Positions 1 to 8,908 of a stretch of DNA of 64,000 bases are shown in pieces. Numbering within the stretch: the first letter of the stretch is position 1; every line of letters starts with the position of its first letter. A model generated the notes under the pieces. The model saw only the letters and a list, made by a program, of their open reading frames with translations. It had not been told where the DNA came from and ran no database searches. The stretch comes from [Clostridium] saccharolyticum WM1 (GTDB lineage: Bacteria > Bacillota > Clostridia > Lachnospirales > Lachnospiraceae), in assembly GCF_000144625.1 (NCBI RefSeq), contig NC_014376.1, positions 558,001 through 622,000 on the forward strand, given 5' to 3'. A program made the translations under genes and the position numbers.

Positions 1-123
1 CATTAAGACGGATAGGAAAAAACGTTCCTACGGCGCATAAACGGCCTGTTAGAACCTGTTGAAATAGACGGAACAAATATTAAATGGTTTTATGAGCCAG
101 TGGAAAGGGAAAAGAATGAATGA
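1..123 (+). other. possible 3' end of an upstream gene, frame disturbed
   Basis: The frame ending with TGA at 121-123 reads like protein (about 35 codons, ending ...WFYEPVEREKNE) and overlaps the next start by the usual ATGA arrangement, so it looks like the tail of an upstream gene in the same operon. It is blocked by TAG at 10-12. A change of frame at the run of six A (17-22) would join it to the open frame before it. The window edge hides the rest, so a frameshifted pseudogene, a sequencing indel or a chance open frame cannot be told apart. Confidence 0.25.
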
Positions 124-1064
124 AACATATTATTGTGGATTGCGATACGGGCATTGATGATTCAATTGCCATTCTATATGCTTTAAAAAGTAATAAACTT
201 CATGTGGAGGGCTTTACCACTGTGTACGGAAATACCTCTTCCATGCAGGCGGCAGAAAATACACTGCGGCTGATCAAGCTGGCAAAGTGCGGCTATGATA
301 TACCGGTCCTTGTAGGTGCAAATGAGAGCATGACCGGAGACGCAGAGCCTTATCCGGTCCATATTCATGGAGACAACGGCATCGGTAACGTGGAATTGCC
401 GGAATCAGAGCAAAAACCATTAAATGAGGATGCAGCGGACTTTATAATAAAGAAGGCAGAGGAATTAAAAGGGGATTTAACCATTGTTGCCCTGGGGAGG
501 CTGACCAATATAGCAGCAGCTTTAGAAAAGGATCCAAGGCTTCCCTATAAAATAAAGCATATGGTTGTCATGGGAGGTGCCTTTCATAAACCGGGCAATA
601 TCAGTCCCTATGCGGAAGCAAATATCTACGGTGATGCAAAAGCTTCTGATATAGTATTCCGGGCGGGTTTTCCAATGACAGTGGTCGGTCTTGATGTTAC
701 CATGGAGACCTTCCTATCAGCCCGGGATATCACCCTCCTTTGCAAGTACTGCAGGGAAGAAAACCGGGAGGTAGTTCAGTATATACAGTCTGCCCTGGAG
801 TATTATTTCCAGTTCAGCTATGAATCCATGGGATGCCTGGACAACTCCGTTGTTCATGATCCGCTGGCAATGGTGATTGCTGAGGATCCTTCCATTGGGG
901 AATACCGGATGGTAAGGGCTGCCGTGGAATATGAAAATAAAGAGTTCCGGGGCATGATCAAAAGAGATGAAGGCTTTATCCCGGTCTATGATCATGATGA
1001 AATCCTTTACTGCATCCGGGTGAATTCTGATCTGGCGGTCAGGAGGCTTCTGTCAGTCTTTTAA
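120..1064 (+). CDS. nucleoside hydrolase (inosine/uridine-preferring family)
   Basis: Cytosolic N-ribohydrolase that splits a nucleoside into base and ribose for salvage. The 314-residue length is typical. The N-terminal calcium-binding Asp cluster is present as DCDTGIDD (residues 7-14; the family usual form is DTDPGIDD, so two non-ligand positions differ). An ALGRLTNIA block near residue 125 and the C-terminal VHDPLA motif near 243, holding the catalytic His and an Asp ligand, are intact. The ATG at 120 overlaps the preceding TGA and follows a purine-rich AAAGGGAAAAG. Substrate preference (inosine/uridine versus pyrimidine) cannot be read from sequence alone, so no symbol is given. Confidence 0.93.
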   Translation: MKHIIVDCDTGIDDSIAILYALKSNKLHVEGFTTVYGNTSSMQAAENTLRLIKLAKCGYDIPVLVGANESMTGDAEPYPVHIHGDNGIGNVELPESEQKPLNEDAADFIIKKAEELKGDLTIVALGRLTNIAAALEKDPRLPYKIKHMVVMGGAFHKPGNISPYAEANIYGDAKASDIVFRAGFPMTVVGLDVTMETFLSARDITLLCKYCREENREVVQYIQSALEYYFQFSYESMGCLDNSVVHDPLAMVIAEDPSIGEYRMVRAAVEYENKEFRGMIKRDEGFIPVYDHDEILYCIRVNSDLAVRRLLSVF

Positions 1065-1386
1065 GGCTATAAAAAGAAACTTTATGGAGTCACCTCCGCC
1101 TGCCCCGAGTCCTTTAGCGGGAAAAAACAGGCCCTGCAGGTGAGAAGAATAAACGGTGCACAGCGAACTGATATCAGCTGTGGGCCGTTCTTTCATTGTG
1201 AAACAGATTCATCCAGCCGACGAAGGCTTAGGAGGCTTATACCGAATTTTATTCTACCAGAGGCATATGAAGTAGATTTTAAGTTTCATTTTGGATTTCT
1301 TTCAAAATAATGAATGTTGTGGAATGTTCCGGGGTATTTATGGTATAATCATATCCAGATAAAAACAAGACCATTTAAGGAGAAAT
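1065..1386 (+). other. intergenic region with hairpin
   Basis: 322 bases without a gene. A strong imperfect hairpin at 1153-1188 (arms ACGGTGCACAGC and GCTGTGGGCCGT, loop holding TGATATCA) is followed by TTCTTTC, so it may end the nucleoside hydrolase transcript although the T-run is weak. The rest up to the promoter near 1344 shows nothing else I recognise. Confidence 0.4.
1341..1349 (+). promoter_or_regulatory. extended -10 promoter for the glycan operon
   Basis: TGGTATAAT at 1341-1349 is a perfect TATAAT with an upstream TGN extension, 38 bases before the start of the GT2 gene. A weak TTGTGG lies at 1317, too far for a standard spacer. It is the best candidate start for the GT2-rfbFGH-licD transcription unit. 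Confidence 0.6.
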
Positions 1387-2169
1387 ATGAAACCACATGC
1401 ATTTGCGGTCTGTGCATATAAGGACTCACCTTATCTTGAAGCCTGCATCCGGTCTCTTCTGAAGCAAAGCGTCCGGTCGGACATCATATTATGCACATCA
1501 ACGCCCAGTCCTTTTATAGAAAAAATAGCGGACAAGTATCAGATCCCATTGCTTGTCCGGCAAGGAAAAAGCAATATACGGGAAGACTGGAACTTTGCCT
1601 ATGACATGGCTGAGGCCCGTTTTGTTACCATTGCCCATCAGGATGATCTATACCAGAAGGACTATGTGAAAAAGCTTCTGGAATGTTATAAGAAATATCC
1701 GGATATGACGCTGTTTACGGGAGGATATACCGTAATCAGGGGGGACCGCCCGGCTGTATTTGAAAAGGTGGAGTTTATTAAGCGGTTGTTAAGGCTTCCG
1801 CTTCGGCTCCGGTCCATCAGCCACCTGTCCTGGGTCAAAAAAAGCGTTCTGCTGTTTGGAAACTCCATTTGCTGTCCTGCATGCGCATATAATAAGGAAC
1901 AATTAGGAGAGTCGCTTTTCACCTCTCCTTATCGGTTTGCCCTGGATTGGGATACCCTTTATCAGATGTCCGGGCTGCCGGGCCGTTTTATATGCTCAGA
2001 AAGGCCCATCCTGTATTACAGGGTCCACGGAGAGGCCACAACCAAGGCCTGTATTGCGGACAACAGCCGTTTTAAGGAGGAAGCTGATATGTTTTCAAAG
2101 ATGTGGCCGGAACCGGTGGTAAAGGTACTGATGCATTTTTACCGGAAGGCTTATAAGGAGTACGAATAA
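1387..2169 (+). CDS. glycosyltransferase family 2
   Basis: Probable GT-A fold glycosyltransferase adding a sugar to a surface glycan. Residues 1-110 show the GT2 pattern: an N-terminal beta strand (HAFAVCAYKDSPYLEACIRSL), then a metal/nucleotide-binding HQDDLY at about residue 85 standing in for the DxD motif. No membrane segment is obvious. At 260 aa it is a compact single-domain member. AAGGAG lies five bases before ATG 1387. It opens an apparent operon with rfbF, rfbG, rfbH and a LicD-like gene, which suggests it uses or precedes the CDP-deoxy sugar made there. Donor and acceptor are unknown. Confidence 0.85.
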   Translation: MKPHAFAVCAYKDSPYLEACIRSLLKQSVRSDIILCTSTPSPFIEKIADKYQIPLLVRQGKSNIREDWNFAYDMAEARFVTIAHQDDLYQKDYVKKLLECYKKYPDMTLFTGGYTVIRGDRPAVFEKVEFIKRLLRLPLRLRSISHLSWVKKSVLLFGNSICCPACAYNKEQLGESLFTSPYRFALDWDTLYQMSGLPGRFICSERPILYYRVHGEATTKACIADNSRFKEEADMFSKMWPEPVVKVLMHFYRKAYKEYE

Positions 2170-2193
2170 AATAGAAATTTGGAGGATGAACCA

Positions 2194-2970
2194 ATGAAGG
2201 TAGTATTATTAGCGGGAGGCTTTGGTACCAGAATCAGCGAACAGAGCCATTTAAAGCCGAAACCAATGATTGAAATCGGGGAAAAGCCTATTTTGTGGCA
2301 TATTATGAAGTATTATTCCCAGTATGGCTTTCATGATTTTGTCATTTGCCTTGGATATAAGCAGTATGTAGTAAAGGAATTTTTTGCAGATTATTTTCTT
2401 CATACATCCGATGTGACCTTTGATCTTGCCAATAATGAGATGGAGGTACATAACAATTATTCGGAACCATGGAAGGTGACTCTGGTGGATACGGGGTTAA
2501 ATACCATGACCGGCGGCCGTATAAAGCGCATTCAGCCTTATATCGGCGATGAGCCCTTTATGATGACCTATGGAGACGGAGTCTGTGATGTGGATTTAAA
2601 GGCTTTGCTGAAATTCCATCAGAGCCATGGTAAGACCGCTACCATGACCACCGTGAATATCGCTCAGCTAAAGGGCGTTCTGGATATTGATGATGGGGAT
2701 GTGGTCCGTTCCTTCCGGGAAAAGGATGAGGCAGACAACAGCCTGATCAACGGAGGCTTTATGGTACTGAATCCGGAGATCTTTTCCTATTTAAAGGATG
2801 ATTCCACCGTATTTGAAAAGGAACCGTTGCAGAGCCTGGCAGCAAAGGGGCAGCTAATGAGCTTCCATCACAATGGTTTTTGGCAGTGTATGGATACCCA
2901 GCGGGAAATGAAGAAGCTGGAAGACTTGTGGCAGTCCGGACAGGCGCCATGGAAGATTTGGGAGAAATGA
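2194..2970 (+). CDS. rfbF: glucose-1-phosphate cytidylyltransferase
   Basis: Makes CDP-glucose from glucose-1-phosphate and CTP, first step of CDP-linked 6-deoxy and 3,6-dideoxyhexose synthesis. The nucleotidyltransferase signature LAGGFGTRI lies at residues 5-13, KPKPMIEIG follows near 24-32, and the metal-binding MTYGDGVCDVD sits near residue 128. Length 258 aa matches the family. I chose ATG 2194 rather than the in-frame TTG at 2179 because GGAGG (2181-2185) is correctly spaced only for 2194 and the protein then begins directly with the conserved strand MKVVLLAGG. The stop is one base from the ATG of rfbG, so the two are translationally coupled. Confidence 0.93.
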   Translation: MKVVLLAGGFGTRISEQSHLKPKPMIEIGEKPILWHIMKYYSQYGFHDFVICLGYKQYVVKEFFADYFLHTSDVTFDLANNEMEVHNNYSEPWKVTLVDTGLNTMTGGRIKRIQPYIGDEPFMMTYGDGVCDVDLKALLKFHQSHGKTATMTTVNIAQLKGVLDIDDGDVVRSFREKDEADNSLINGGFMVLNPEIFSYLKDDSTVFEKEPLQSLAAKGQLMSFHHNGFWQCMDTQREMKKLEDLWQSGQAPWKIWEK

Positions 2971-2971
2971 C

Positions 2972-4048
2972 ATGACAAGTTGGGCTAGTATACAATGGAG
3001 CGGATTTTGTGATTTTTATAAAGGGAAAAAGGTTCTGGTTACAGGGCATACAGGCTTTAAAGGGACCTGGCTCAGCCATCTCCTTGTTAAGGCCGGGGCA
3101 TCGGTAACGGGATATTCCCTCACCCCTTCCACTGACCCGAACTTATTTGAAGCGGCAGGGGGGGCCGGGAATGTTAATTCCATCATCGGAGATGTCCGGG
3201 ATTTGGAGCATTTAAAAAGGGTATTTTCCCAGGAGGAGCCGGAAATCGTGTTCCACCTGGCAGCCCAGCCCATCGTACGGGACTCGTATAAGGATCCTGT
3301 TTCCACTTATGAGACCAATGTCATGGGAACGGTCAACGTGCTGGAAGGGATACGGCTTACCCCTTCTGTCAGATCCTTTTTAAATGTAACAACGGATAAG
3401 GTATATGAAAACAGGGAATGGGAGTACGGATACCGGGAAACAGACCCGCTGGATGGATATGATCCCTATTCCAACAGCAAATCCTGTTCCGAGCTGGTGA
3501 CTCACAGCTATGCAAAATCCTTTTTTTCCGACGGACGTGTGGCTGTTTCCACCTCCCGGGCTGGTAACGTAATCGGAGGAGGAGATTTTGCCAATGACAG
3601 GATCATACCCGACTGCATCCGGGCAGCGGCAGCAGGACAGGATATTATCGTCAGAAATCCCCATTCAACAAGGCCGTATCAGCATGTACTGGAACCATTG
3701 GCAATTTACATGACCATTGCCATGAAGCAGTATGAAGAGCTGCGGTTCCAGGGATATTACAACGTAGGTCCTGATGATAAGGATTGTGTGACCACCGGAG
3801 TGCTGGCAGACTTATTCTGTGAGACCTGGGGCCAGGGAATACGGTGGCTGGACAAGTTTGAAGGCGGCCCTCATGAGGCCAATTTCTTAAAGCTGGACTG
3901 TTCCAAAATCAAAAAGGTATTTGGCTGGTGTCCCAGGTATGGGGTAAAGGAAGCGGTGGAAAAGACCGTGGAATGGACCAAGGCCTATTTGGAAGGGGCA
4001 GATATGGCTGCATTTATGGACCTCCAGATAGAAGACTTTTTTAAATAA
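2972..4048 (+). CDS. rfbG: CDP-glucose 4,6-dehydratase
   Basis: NAD-dependent short-chain dehydrogenase/reductase that turns CDP-glucose into CDP-4-keto-6-deoxyglucose. The Rossmann glycine motif GHTGFKG is near residues 26-32 and the catalytic YSNSK (Y-x3-K) near 165-169, with TTDKVY in front of it as in other sugar-nucleotide dehydratases. Length 358 aa is normal. It starts one base after the rfbF stop and is followed after 76 bases by rfbH, fixing its role in the CDP-sugar pathway. Confidence 0.94.
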   Translation: MTSWASIQWSGFCDFYKGKKVLVTGHTGFKGTWLSHLLVKAGASVTGYSLTPSTDPNLFEAAGGAGNVNSIIGDVRDLEHLKRVFSQEEPEIVFHLAAQPIVRDSYKDPVSTYETNVMGTVNVLEGIRLTPSVRSFLNVTTDKVYENREWEYGYRETDPLDGYDPYSNSKSCSELVTHSYAKSFFSDGRVAVSTSRAGNVIGGGDFANDRIIPDCIRAAAAGQDIIVRNPHSTRPYQHVLEPLAIYMTIAMKQYEELRFQGYYNVGPDDKDCVTTGVLADLFCETWGQGIRWLDKFEGGPHEANFLKLDCSKIKKVFGWCPRYGVKEAVEKTVEWTKAYLEGADMAAFMDLQIEDFFK

Positions 4049-4124
4049 TAAAAGCATGAGAGGAAGCCCCGCCCATGGGAATCCCTCTATGCACAAAACA
4101 TGGTCAGAAAAGAGGTAAAATAGA

Positions 4125-5465
4125 ATGTTTGAGAATAAAACAGAAAAAGAGGCGCGGGAGAAGATCCTTTCCCTGGTGGAGGAGTACTGCAGCACCTATC
4201 ACAATCAGAAAGATCCGTTTAAGGAAGGAGACCGAATCCCTTATGCTTCCCGTGTGTACGATCATCAGGAGATGGTGAACCTGGTGGACAGCTCTCTGGA
4301 GTTCTGGCTGACATCCGGGCGGTATACCGATGAATTTGAAAAAAAACTGGCAAAGTATTTAAATGTCAGGTTCTGCTCTCTTGTTAATTCCGGTTCCTCA
4401 GCAAATCTTGTGGCATTTATGACCCTTACATCCCCGCTTTTAAAAGAGCGTCAGATTAAGCGCGGCGATGAAGTGATTACGGTAGCGGCCGGATTCCCCA
4501 CTACGGTAACCCCTATGATCCAGTATGGAGCCGTTCCCGTATTTGTGGATGTTACGATTCCGCAGTATAACATTCAAGCAGATATGCTTGAGGCTGCACG
4601 TTCAGAAAAGACCAAAGCAGTCATGATTGCCCACACCCTGGGAAATCCCTTTGATCTTTCTGCCGTTAAAGCATTTTGTGACAAACATCATTTATGGCTT
4701 GTGGAGGATAACTGCGATGCCCTTGGCACAACCTATACCATTGATGGAGAAGAGCGTTTTTCCGGCACCATCGGTGATATCGGGACCTCCAGCTTTTATC
4801 CGCCCCACCATATGACCATGGGAGAGGGAGGCGCGGTATATACGGACAACCCTCTGTTAAATAAAATTATCCGTTCTTTCCGGGACTGGGGCAGGGACTG
4901 TGTCTGCCCATCCGGACGTGATAACTTATGCGGACACCGGTTTGACCGGCAATACGGAGAGCTTCCTGTGGGCTATGACCATAAATATGTGTATTCCCAT
5001 TTCGGCTACAATTTGAAAGCAACGGACATGCAGGCTGCGATCGGCTGTGCCCAGCTTGACAAGTTCCCCTCCTTTGTGGCACGGAGACGTCATAATTTTG
5101 ACCGCCTATATAAGGGACTTGAGGAGGCATCTGATAAACTTATCCTGCCGGAACCATGTCCGGGCTCCAAGCCAAGCTGGTTCGGATTTTTAATAACCTG
5201 CAGGGAAGGGATAAGCCGGAATCAGGTGGTGCAGTATGTGGAATCCAAAGGAATCCAGACAAGGATGCTGTTTGCCGGAAATTTAACAAAGCACCCCTGT
5301 TTTGATCAGATGCGAACGTCTGGAGAAGGATACCGGATCGTTGGAGCGCTGACTAACACCGACCGGATCATGAAGGACACCTTCTGGGTTGGATTATATC
5401 CGGGAATGACTGATGAAATGATCGATTTTATGGCAAAAACCATGAAAGAGGCAGTAAGCCTGTAG
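4125..5465 (+). CDS. rfbH: CDP-4-keto-6-deoxyglucose 3-dehydratase (E1)
   Basis: PMP- and [2Fe-2S]-dependent dehydratase that removes the C3 hydroxyl, the committed step to CDP-3,6-dideoxyhexoses. The aminotransferase fold keeps the cofactor-binding region, but the usual Schiff-base Lys is replaced by His in SFYPPHHMTMGEGG, the hallmark of E1. Iron-sulfur cysteines are seen as C (in EDNCDALG), then CVC and C (in DNLCGHRF), i.e. C-X61-C-X-C-X7-C; the first spacing is a few residues longer than the C-X57-C I recall for the Yersinia enzyme. 446 aa. No reductase partner (E3, rfbI/ddhD type) lies nearby, so the electron donor must be encoded elsewhere or be generic. Confidence 0.93.
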   Translation: MFENKTEKEAREKILSLVEEYCSTYHNQKDPFKEGDRIPYASRVYDHQEMVNLVDSSLEFWLTSGRYTDEFEKKLAKYLNVRFCSLVNSGSSANLVAFMTLTSPLLKERQIKRGDEVITVAAGFPTTVTPMIQYGAVPVFVDVTIPQYNIQADMLEAARSEKTKAVMIAHTLGNPFDLSAVKAFCDKHHLWLVEDNCDALGTTYTIDGEERFSGTIGDIGTSSFYPPHHMTMGEGGAVYTDNPLLNKIIRSFRDWGRDCVCPSGRDNLCGHRFDRQYGELPVGYDHKYVYSHFGYNLKATDMQAAIGCAQLDKFPSFVARRRHNFDRLYKGLEEASDKLILPEPCPGSKPSWFGFLITCREGISRNQVVQYVESKGIQTRMLFAGNLTKHPCFDQMRTSGEGYRIVGALTNTDRIMKDTFWVGLYPGMTDEMIDFMAKTMKEAVSL

Positions 5466-5492
5466 AAGATCAGTGGGCAGGAAAGAGGAAAC

Positions 5493-6332
5493 ATGAGAGA
5501 ATATGATTTGACGGAGGTACATCAGGCAAACCTGGCTGTTTTAAAGGAAATTGACCGTATCTGCCGGAAATACAGAATTAAATATCTTCTGGATGCCGGT
5601 ACGCTTTTGGGCGCAGTAAGGCACAAGGGCTTTATTCCCTGGGATGACGATGCGGATGTGGCATTTACCCGTTCCAATTACGATGCCTTTTTAAAAGTGG
5701 TACGCCGGGAACTTCCGGAAGGAATGGAGCTTCTTGAACCAAAGGATTTGAGAGGCGGAACCGCTTTTTATGATTTTGCAGCCAGGATCATCTATAAGAA
5801 CAGCCAGACCCATGAAGACTCCGATGAGATGAGATTTTATGAAGGAAAGCTGAACCACCTGTGGGTGGATTTATTCGTCATTGATGAGCTTCCTGAAGGA
5901 AAAGCTGCTTCTGCCTTTACCCGTCTGCTTCATACGGTGATTTATGGTATGGCTATGGGGCACCGCTACCGCGTGGATTTTAAGAAGCACAGCCTGATAA
6001 ATAAAATCGTTATCGGTGTGCTGGCTTCTTTCGGGAAAATGATCCCCATGAGGATCTTGAGAAAACTTCAGCATATGGCTGCCGTCAAGGATCAGAAAGG
6101 GAAAAGCAGTCTTAGGTATTACAGCAATTATCAGCCTGATTACCTTTATGTGACGCTTAAAAAGGAATGGTGTGATGAAACCGTGGACTTAGAATTTGAA
6201 GATACCAGGCTGATGGCACCAAAGGGCTGGCATGAGGTCCTAACCTGGATCTATGGCGATTACAAGAAGCTTCCTCCGGAAGAAAAACAGGTACCAACCC
6301 ATTCCAGTACAAAAATTAAAATTTTTCACTAA
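5493..6332 (+). CDS. LicD family transferase
   Basis: LicD-family proteins (nucleotidyltransferase-like fold) move phosphocholine or a similar phospho-substituent from a CDP carrier onto a cell-surface glycan or teichoic acid. The signature is clear at residues 28-60: LLDAGTLLGAVRHKGFIPWD followed by DDADVAF, with the catalytic Asp pair. 279 aa, no signal peptide, so cytosolic. ATG 5493 follows GAAAGAGGAAAC. It closes the operon after rfbH (27-base gap), which suggests that the dideoxy-sugar glycan made here is further modified. The group transferred (phosphocholine, phosphoglycerol, phosphoribitol) cannot be told from the sequence. Confidence 0.85.
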   Translation: MREYDLTEVHQANLAVLKEIDRICRKYRIKYLLDAGTLLGAVRHKGFIPWDDDADVAFTRSNYDAFLKVVRRELPEGMELLEPKDLRGGTAFYDFAARIIYKNSQTHEDSDEMRFYEGKLNHLWVDLFVIDELPEGKAASAFTRLLHTVIYGMAMGHRYRVDFKKHSLINKIVIGVLASFGKMIPMRILRKLQHMAAVKDQKGKSSLRYYSNYQPDYLYVTLKKEWCDETVDLEFEDTRLMAPKGWHEVLTWIYGDYKKLPPEEKQVPTHSSTKIKIFH

Positions 6333-6354
6333 CATGCATCAATAATATTGATAG

Positions 6355-6404
6355 AAAATCCGCATGGAAGGGGCTTGCAAATAGCCCTGTCAATGCGGAT
6401 TTTT
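6355..6404. terminator. bidirectional intrinsic terminator
   Basis: AAAATCCGCAT (6355-6365) pairs with ATGCGGATTTTT (6393-6404), with an inner GGGC/GCCC pair. A-run on the left and T-run on the right make it usable for both the licD operon (+) and the convergent BCCT gene (-). Confidence 0.85.
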
Positions 6405-6437
6405 ATGTTTTGGTACGCGGTTTCCGGTTTCAGCCGG

Positions 6438-7973
6438 TCAACGTTGTTCCTGTTTCTGGTTTAAATATTCCTTCGCATCTTTAAAGAAACTGAATACAAT
6501 CAGGAGTATGATAATTCCTATAGGAAATGCTGCAATGATGGAGACCGTTTGCAGATTGGTCATGGAATTTTCGGAAAATATAAGTGCAATGGGAAACAGC
6601 ATTAATAGCACGGACCAGAACAGCTTCACATGTTTATCCGGTTCCGCATCCTCCGGAAGCTCCTTATAGGAATAAGTGGAAGCAACCAGGGCCAGGGCAT
6701 CAAAGCTGGTTGCATAAAAAGCGATCATAGTAATGGCTAAAAGGACCAGCCCCAGCTTAGCGATTGGCAGGGTCTCCAATATGGCAATGATCGTCTGATA
6801 TAAGTTGCCTGTAGAGGCGTAAATCCCCATGACATCCAGCACTCCCTTGGTCTGAAGGGCAAGGCTGTAATTGCCCAAAATAATAAAGGAAGTAAAAGTT
6901 CCGGAGATTCCAAAGACATATCCTCCAAGGATGGTCTGCTTAATGGTGCGTCCTTTGCTGATGGAGCCGATAAAGAAAGGAGTGGCCACGCACCATACCA
7001 TCCAGTAAGCCCAGTAAAAAATGGTCCAGTTCTGGGGGAAGGAAGAGGTCCGCAGAGCATCGGTCCAGGTGGACAGGCTGATAAAGTTCTGGGTTAAGGT
7101 TCCTATGGCTGTAATCCCGGTTTCAATGGTATACCTGGCTTCTTTTCCGCCGATGAGCACATAGAGAAGCAGGCCAAAGAACAGGTATGTACAGGAAGCT
7201 GCCAGCTTTGCAATGCCCTTCATTCCAAAATAAACCGTTATGGTATAAACAATGCATATAATAACCAGGATTGCAATGGTCAGAAATCTGGATTCCGGAA
7301 GACCGGTCACCCTGCTGAATGCCATGGAAAGGAGGGGAGTTGCCAGAGAAAACGTAGTTGCTGTACCGGCCAGTAAAGCAAATACGGCAATTAAATCAAT
7401 GAGCTTTCCAAATGGTCCATCCACATGTTTTCCCAGAAGGGGACGGCAGGCCTCTGAGTATTTTTGCTTTGACCGCTTTTTAACATGAAGCATAAAGCCG
7501 AAAGCAGCGGCAAGTATCATATAAAAGCTCCATGGGATCGGGCCCCAGTGAAATAACGGGTAGGTGGAGGCCCAGTCCTGCATAGCACCCAGTTCCGTGA
7601 TATGAGGCTCCCCTGCATAGAGAATCCATTCACAAAGGGAGTAGAACAGGATATCCGCTGCCAGACCGGCAGTAAACATCATAGTGCCCCATTTAAAATT
7701 AGAATACTGAGGTTTTTCCAGGTTCCCAAGCTTTATGGTACCGTATTTGGAAAAAGCGATGTACAGGGAGCAGAGGAAAGTGAAGAGTCCGATGATTAGA
7801 TAGTAGCTTCCCAGTTCATTCCCTAAAAATGACCGGATAGCAGCCAAAGTATCCGCAGACCCGGTAGGATTTAAGGTAAAAACTAAGCATAAAAGGATGA
7901 TGCAGATAAAAGGAATCAGGGTTGTTATCCAATCCAGCTTTTTTAACAAAGCTTTTTTCTCATTGTGATCCAT
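6438..7973 (-). CDS. BCCT family transporter (betaine/carnitine/choline type)
   Basis: Secondary transporter for quaternary ammonium compounds, in the cytoplasmic membrane. 511 aa with about twelve hydrophobic segments. The family Trp motif in TM8 is seen as WTIFYWAYWMVW, followed by a GRTIKQ loop, and a conserved SLCEWILYAGEP helix lies early in the protein. Start ATG 7973 follows AGGAGGC. It converges on the licD operon and stands alone. Substrate (glycine betaine, choline, carnitine) is not determined. Because a LicD-like transferase and a choline-binding-type repeat protein are in the same window, choline import is one possibility. Confidence 0.9.
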   Translation of the reverse strand: MDHNEKKALLKKLDWITTLIPFICIILLCLVFTLNPTGSADTLAAIRSFLGNELGSYYLIIGLFTFLCSLYIAFSKYGTIKLGNLEKPQYSNFKWGTMMFTAGLAADILFYSLCEWILYAGEPHITELGAMQDWASTYPLFHWGPIPWSFYMILAAAFGFMLHVKKRSKQKYSEACRPLLGKHVDGPFGKLIDLIAVFALLAGTATTFSLATPLLSMAFSRVTGLPESRFLTIAILVIICIVYTITVYFGMKGIAKLAASCTYLFFGLLLYVLIGGKEARYTIETGITAIGTLTQNFISLSTWTDALRTSSFPQNWTIFYWAYWMVWCVATPFFIGSISKGRTIKQTILGGYVFGISGTFTSFIILGNYSLALQTKGVLDVMGIYASTGNLYQTIIAILETLPIAKLGLVLLAITMIAFYATSFDALALVASTYSYKELPEDAEPDKHVKLFWSVLLMLFPIALIFSENSMTNLQTVSIIAAFPIGIIILLIVFSFFKDAKEYLNQKQEQR

Positions 7974-8245
7974 GTACGTAGCCTCCTAGAGTGTTCAAAA
8001 AAATATAATTAATTTAGATATTGAACATAATACCATGGATAACCAGAAAATGCAAGAAATAAATGGGAATAATTTTCTTAAGAACGGCTGTTTGATAACA
8101 CACTTGGTAAATAAGGCATAACTAGGCATTCCTGCCAATAAAAAGTCTGACGCATTTGTGAAGATTTTCTGACATTTTACATAAACCACTACAAAAAAAG
8201 GAATACATCCGATATAATGTTAGGTGTTCAATTAAGGAGGAAATT

Positions 8246-8821
8246 ATGATGAAGAACAAAGCTCTAATAATATGTGCGATGTCGGCAATGCTGCTGACCG
8301 GTTGTACGGAAAGCCATATTTTAGCTTCCGGAGGTCCAGCGGAACCTGTTTTTGAGACTCAGCAGGGGATTGTTTTGGATTGGACTCAGATTGGTAATGA
8401 TATGGACGATGAGTTTGTGGACAACGAGGAATATCCTATGGCGTTAAGTGTCAATTACAGTGTGGATAATGAGAATAAAAGCATTGATTTGACGTTGATT
8501 GTAAAAGAAGGAACCACTCCCGAAGAGGCGGTTACATTTGCTGATGTAGCGGTTCGGTTCTTAAATGATGAGGCATCAATGCAGGATTTTTCCTATGAAA
8601 AGTCAAGCAATACCTCTTACGGCGGATTTTTTAAGATTTATGATTTGCATCTTATCGTAATGCCGGACTATACGATGAAAGATAAGAAGTACTGGCTGGT
8701 GGATATGGACATCCCCAAGGGATCTGATGAAAAAATCGTACCAAAGGAAGGGGCAGTTGTTATGGAAACCACGGCTGCGGATCAGGAAGAGGATACGGAA
8801 AGCTCCGAGTCAGACCAATAA
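8246..8821 (+). CDS. putative lipoprotein, unknown function
   Basis: 191-aa protein with a lipoprotein signal: hydrophobic stretch then lipobox LLTGC with the acylated Cys at residue 20 (19 if the second ATG at 8249 is used). The mature part is acidic, ends in a Glu/Asp/Ser-rich tail, and shows no enzyme motif I know. It contains an LILVKEGTTPEEAV-like central region and probably a small alpha/beta domain outside the membrane. AAGGAGG is well placed before 8246. A TATAAT at 8213-8218 is a likely -10. Single-gene unit ending at the terminator 8841-8889. Confidence 0.75.
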   Translation: MMKNKALIICAMSAMLLTGCTESHILASGGPAEPVFETQQGIVLDWTQIGNDMDDEFVDNEEYPMALSVNYSVDNENKSIDLTLIVKEGTTPEEAVTFADVAVRFLNDEASMQDFSYEKSSNTSYGGFFKIYDLHLIVMPDYTMKDKKYWLVDMDIPKGSDEKIVPKEGAVVMETTAADQEEDTESSESDQ

Positions 8822-8840
8822 ATGATTACATAGTTCAAAA

Positions 8841-8889
8841 AAACAGGGCTGAGGAACTGGTTCAATAACCAATTCTCAGCCCTGTTTTT
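8841..8889. terminator. bidirectional intrinsic terminator
   Basis: AAACAGGGCTGAG (8841-8853) pairs with CTCAGCCCTGTTT (8875-8887), with inner GGTT/AACC pairing. It is flanked by A- and T-runs and serves the lipoprotein gene (+) and the phospholipase-like gene (-). Confidence 0.9.
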
Positions 8890-8908
8890 CTGCATGGACT
8901 CCCTTGTG

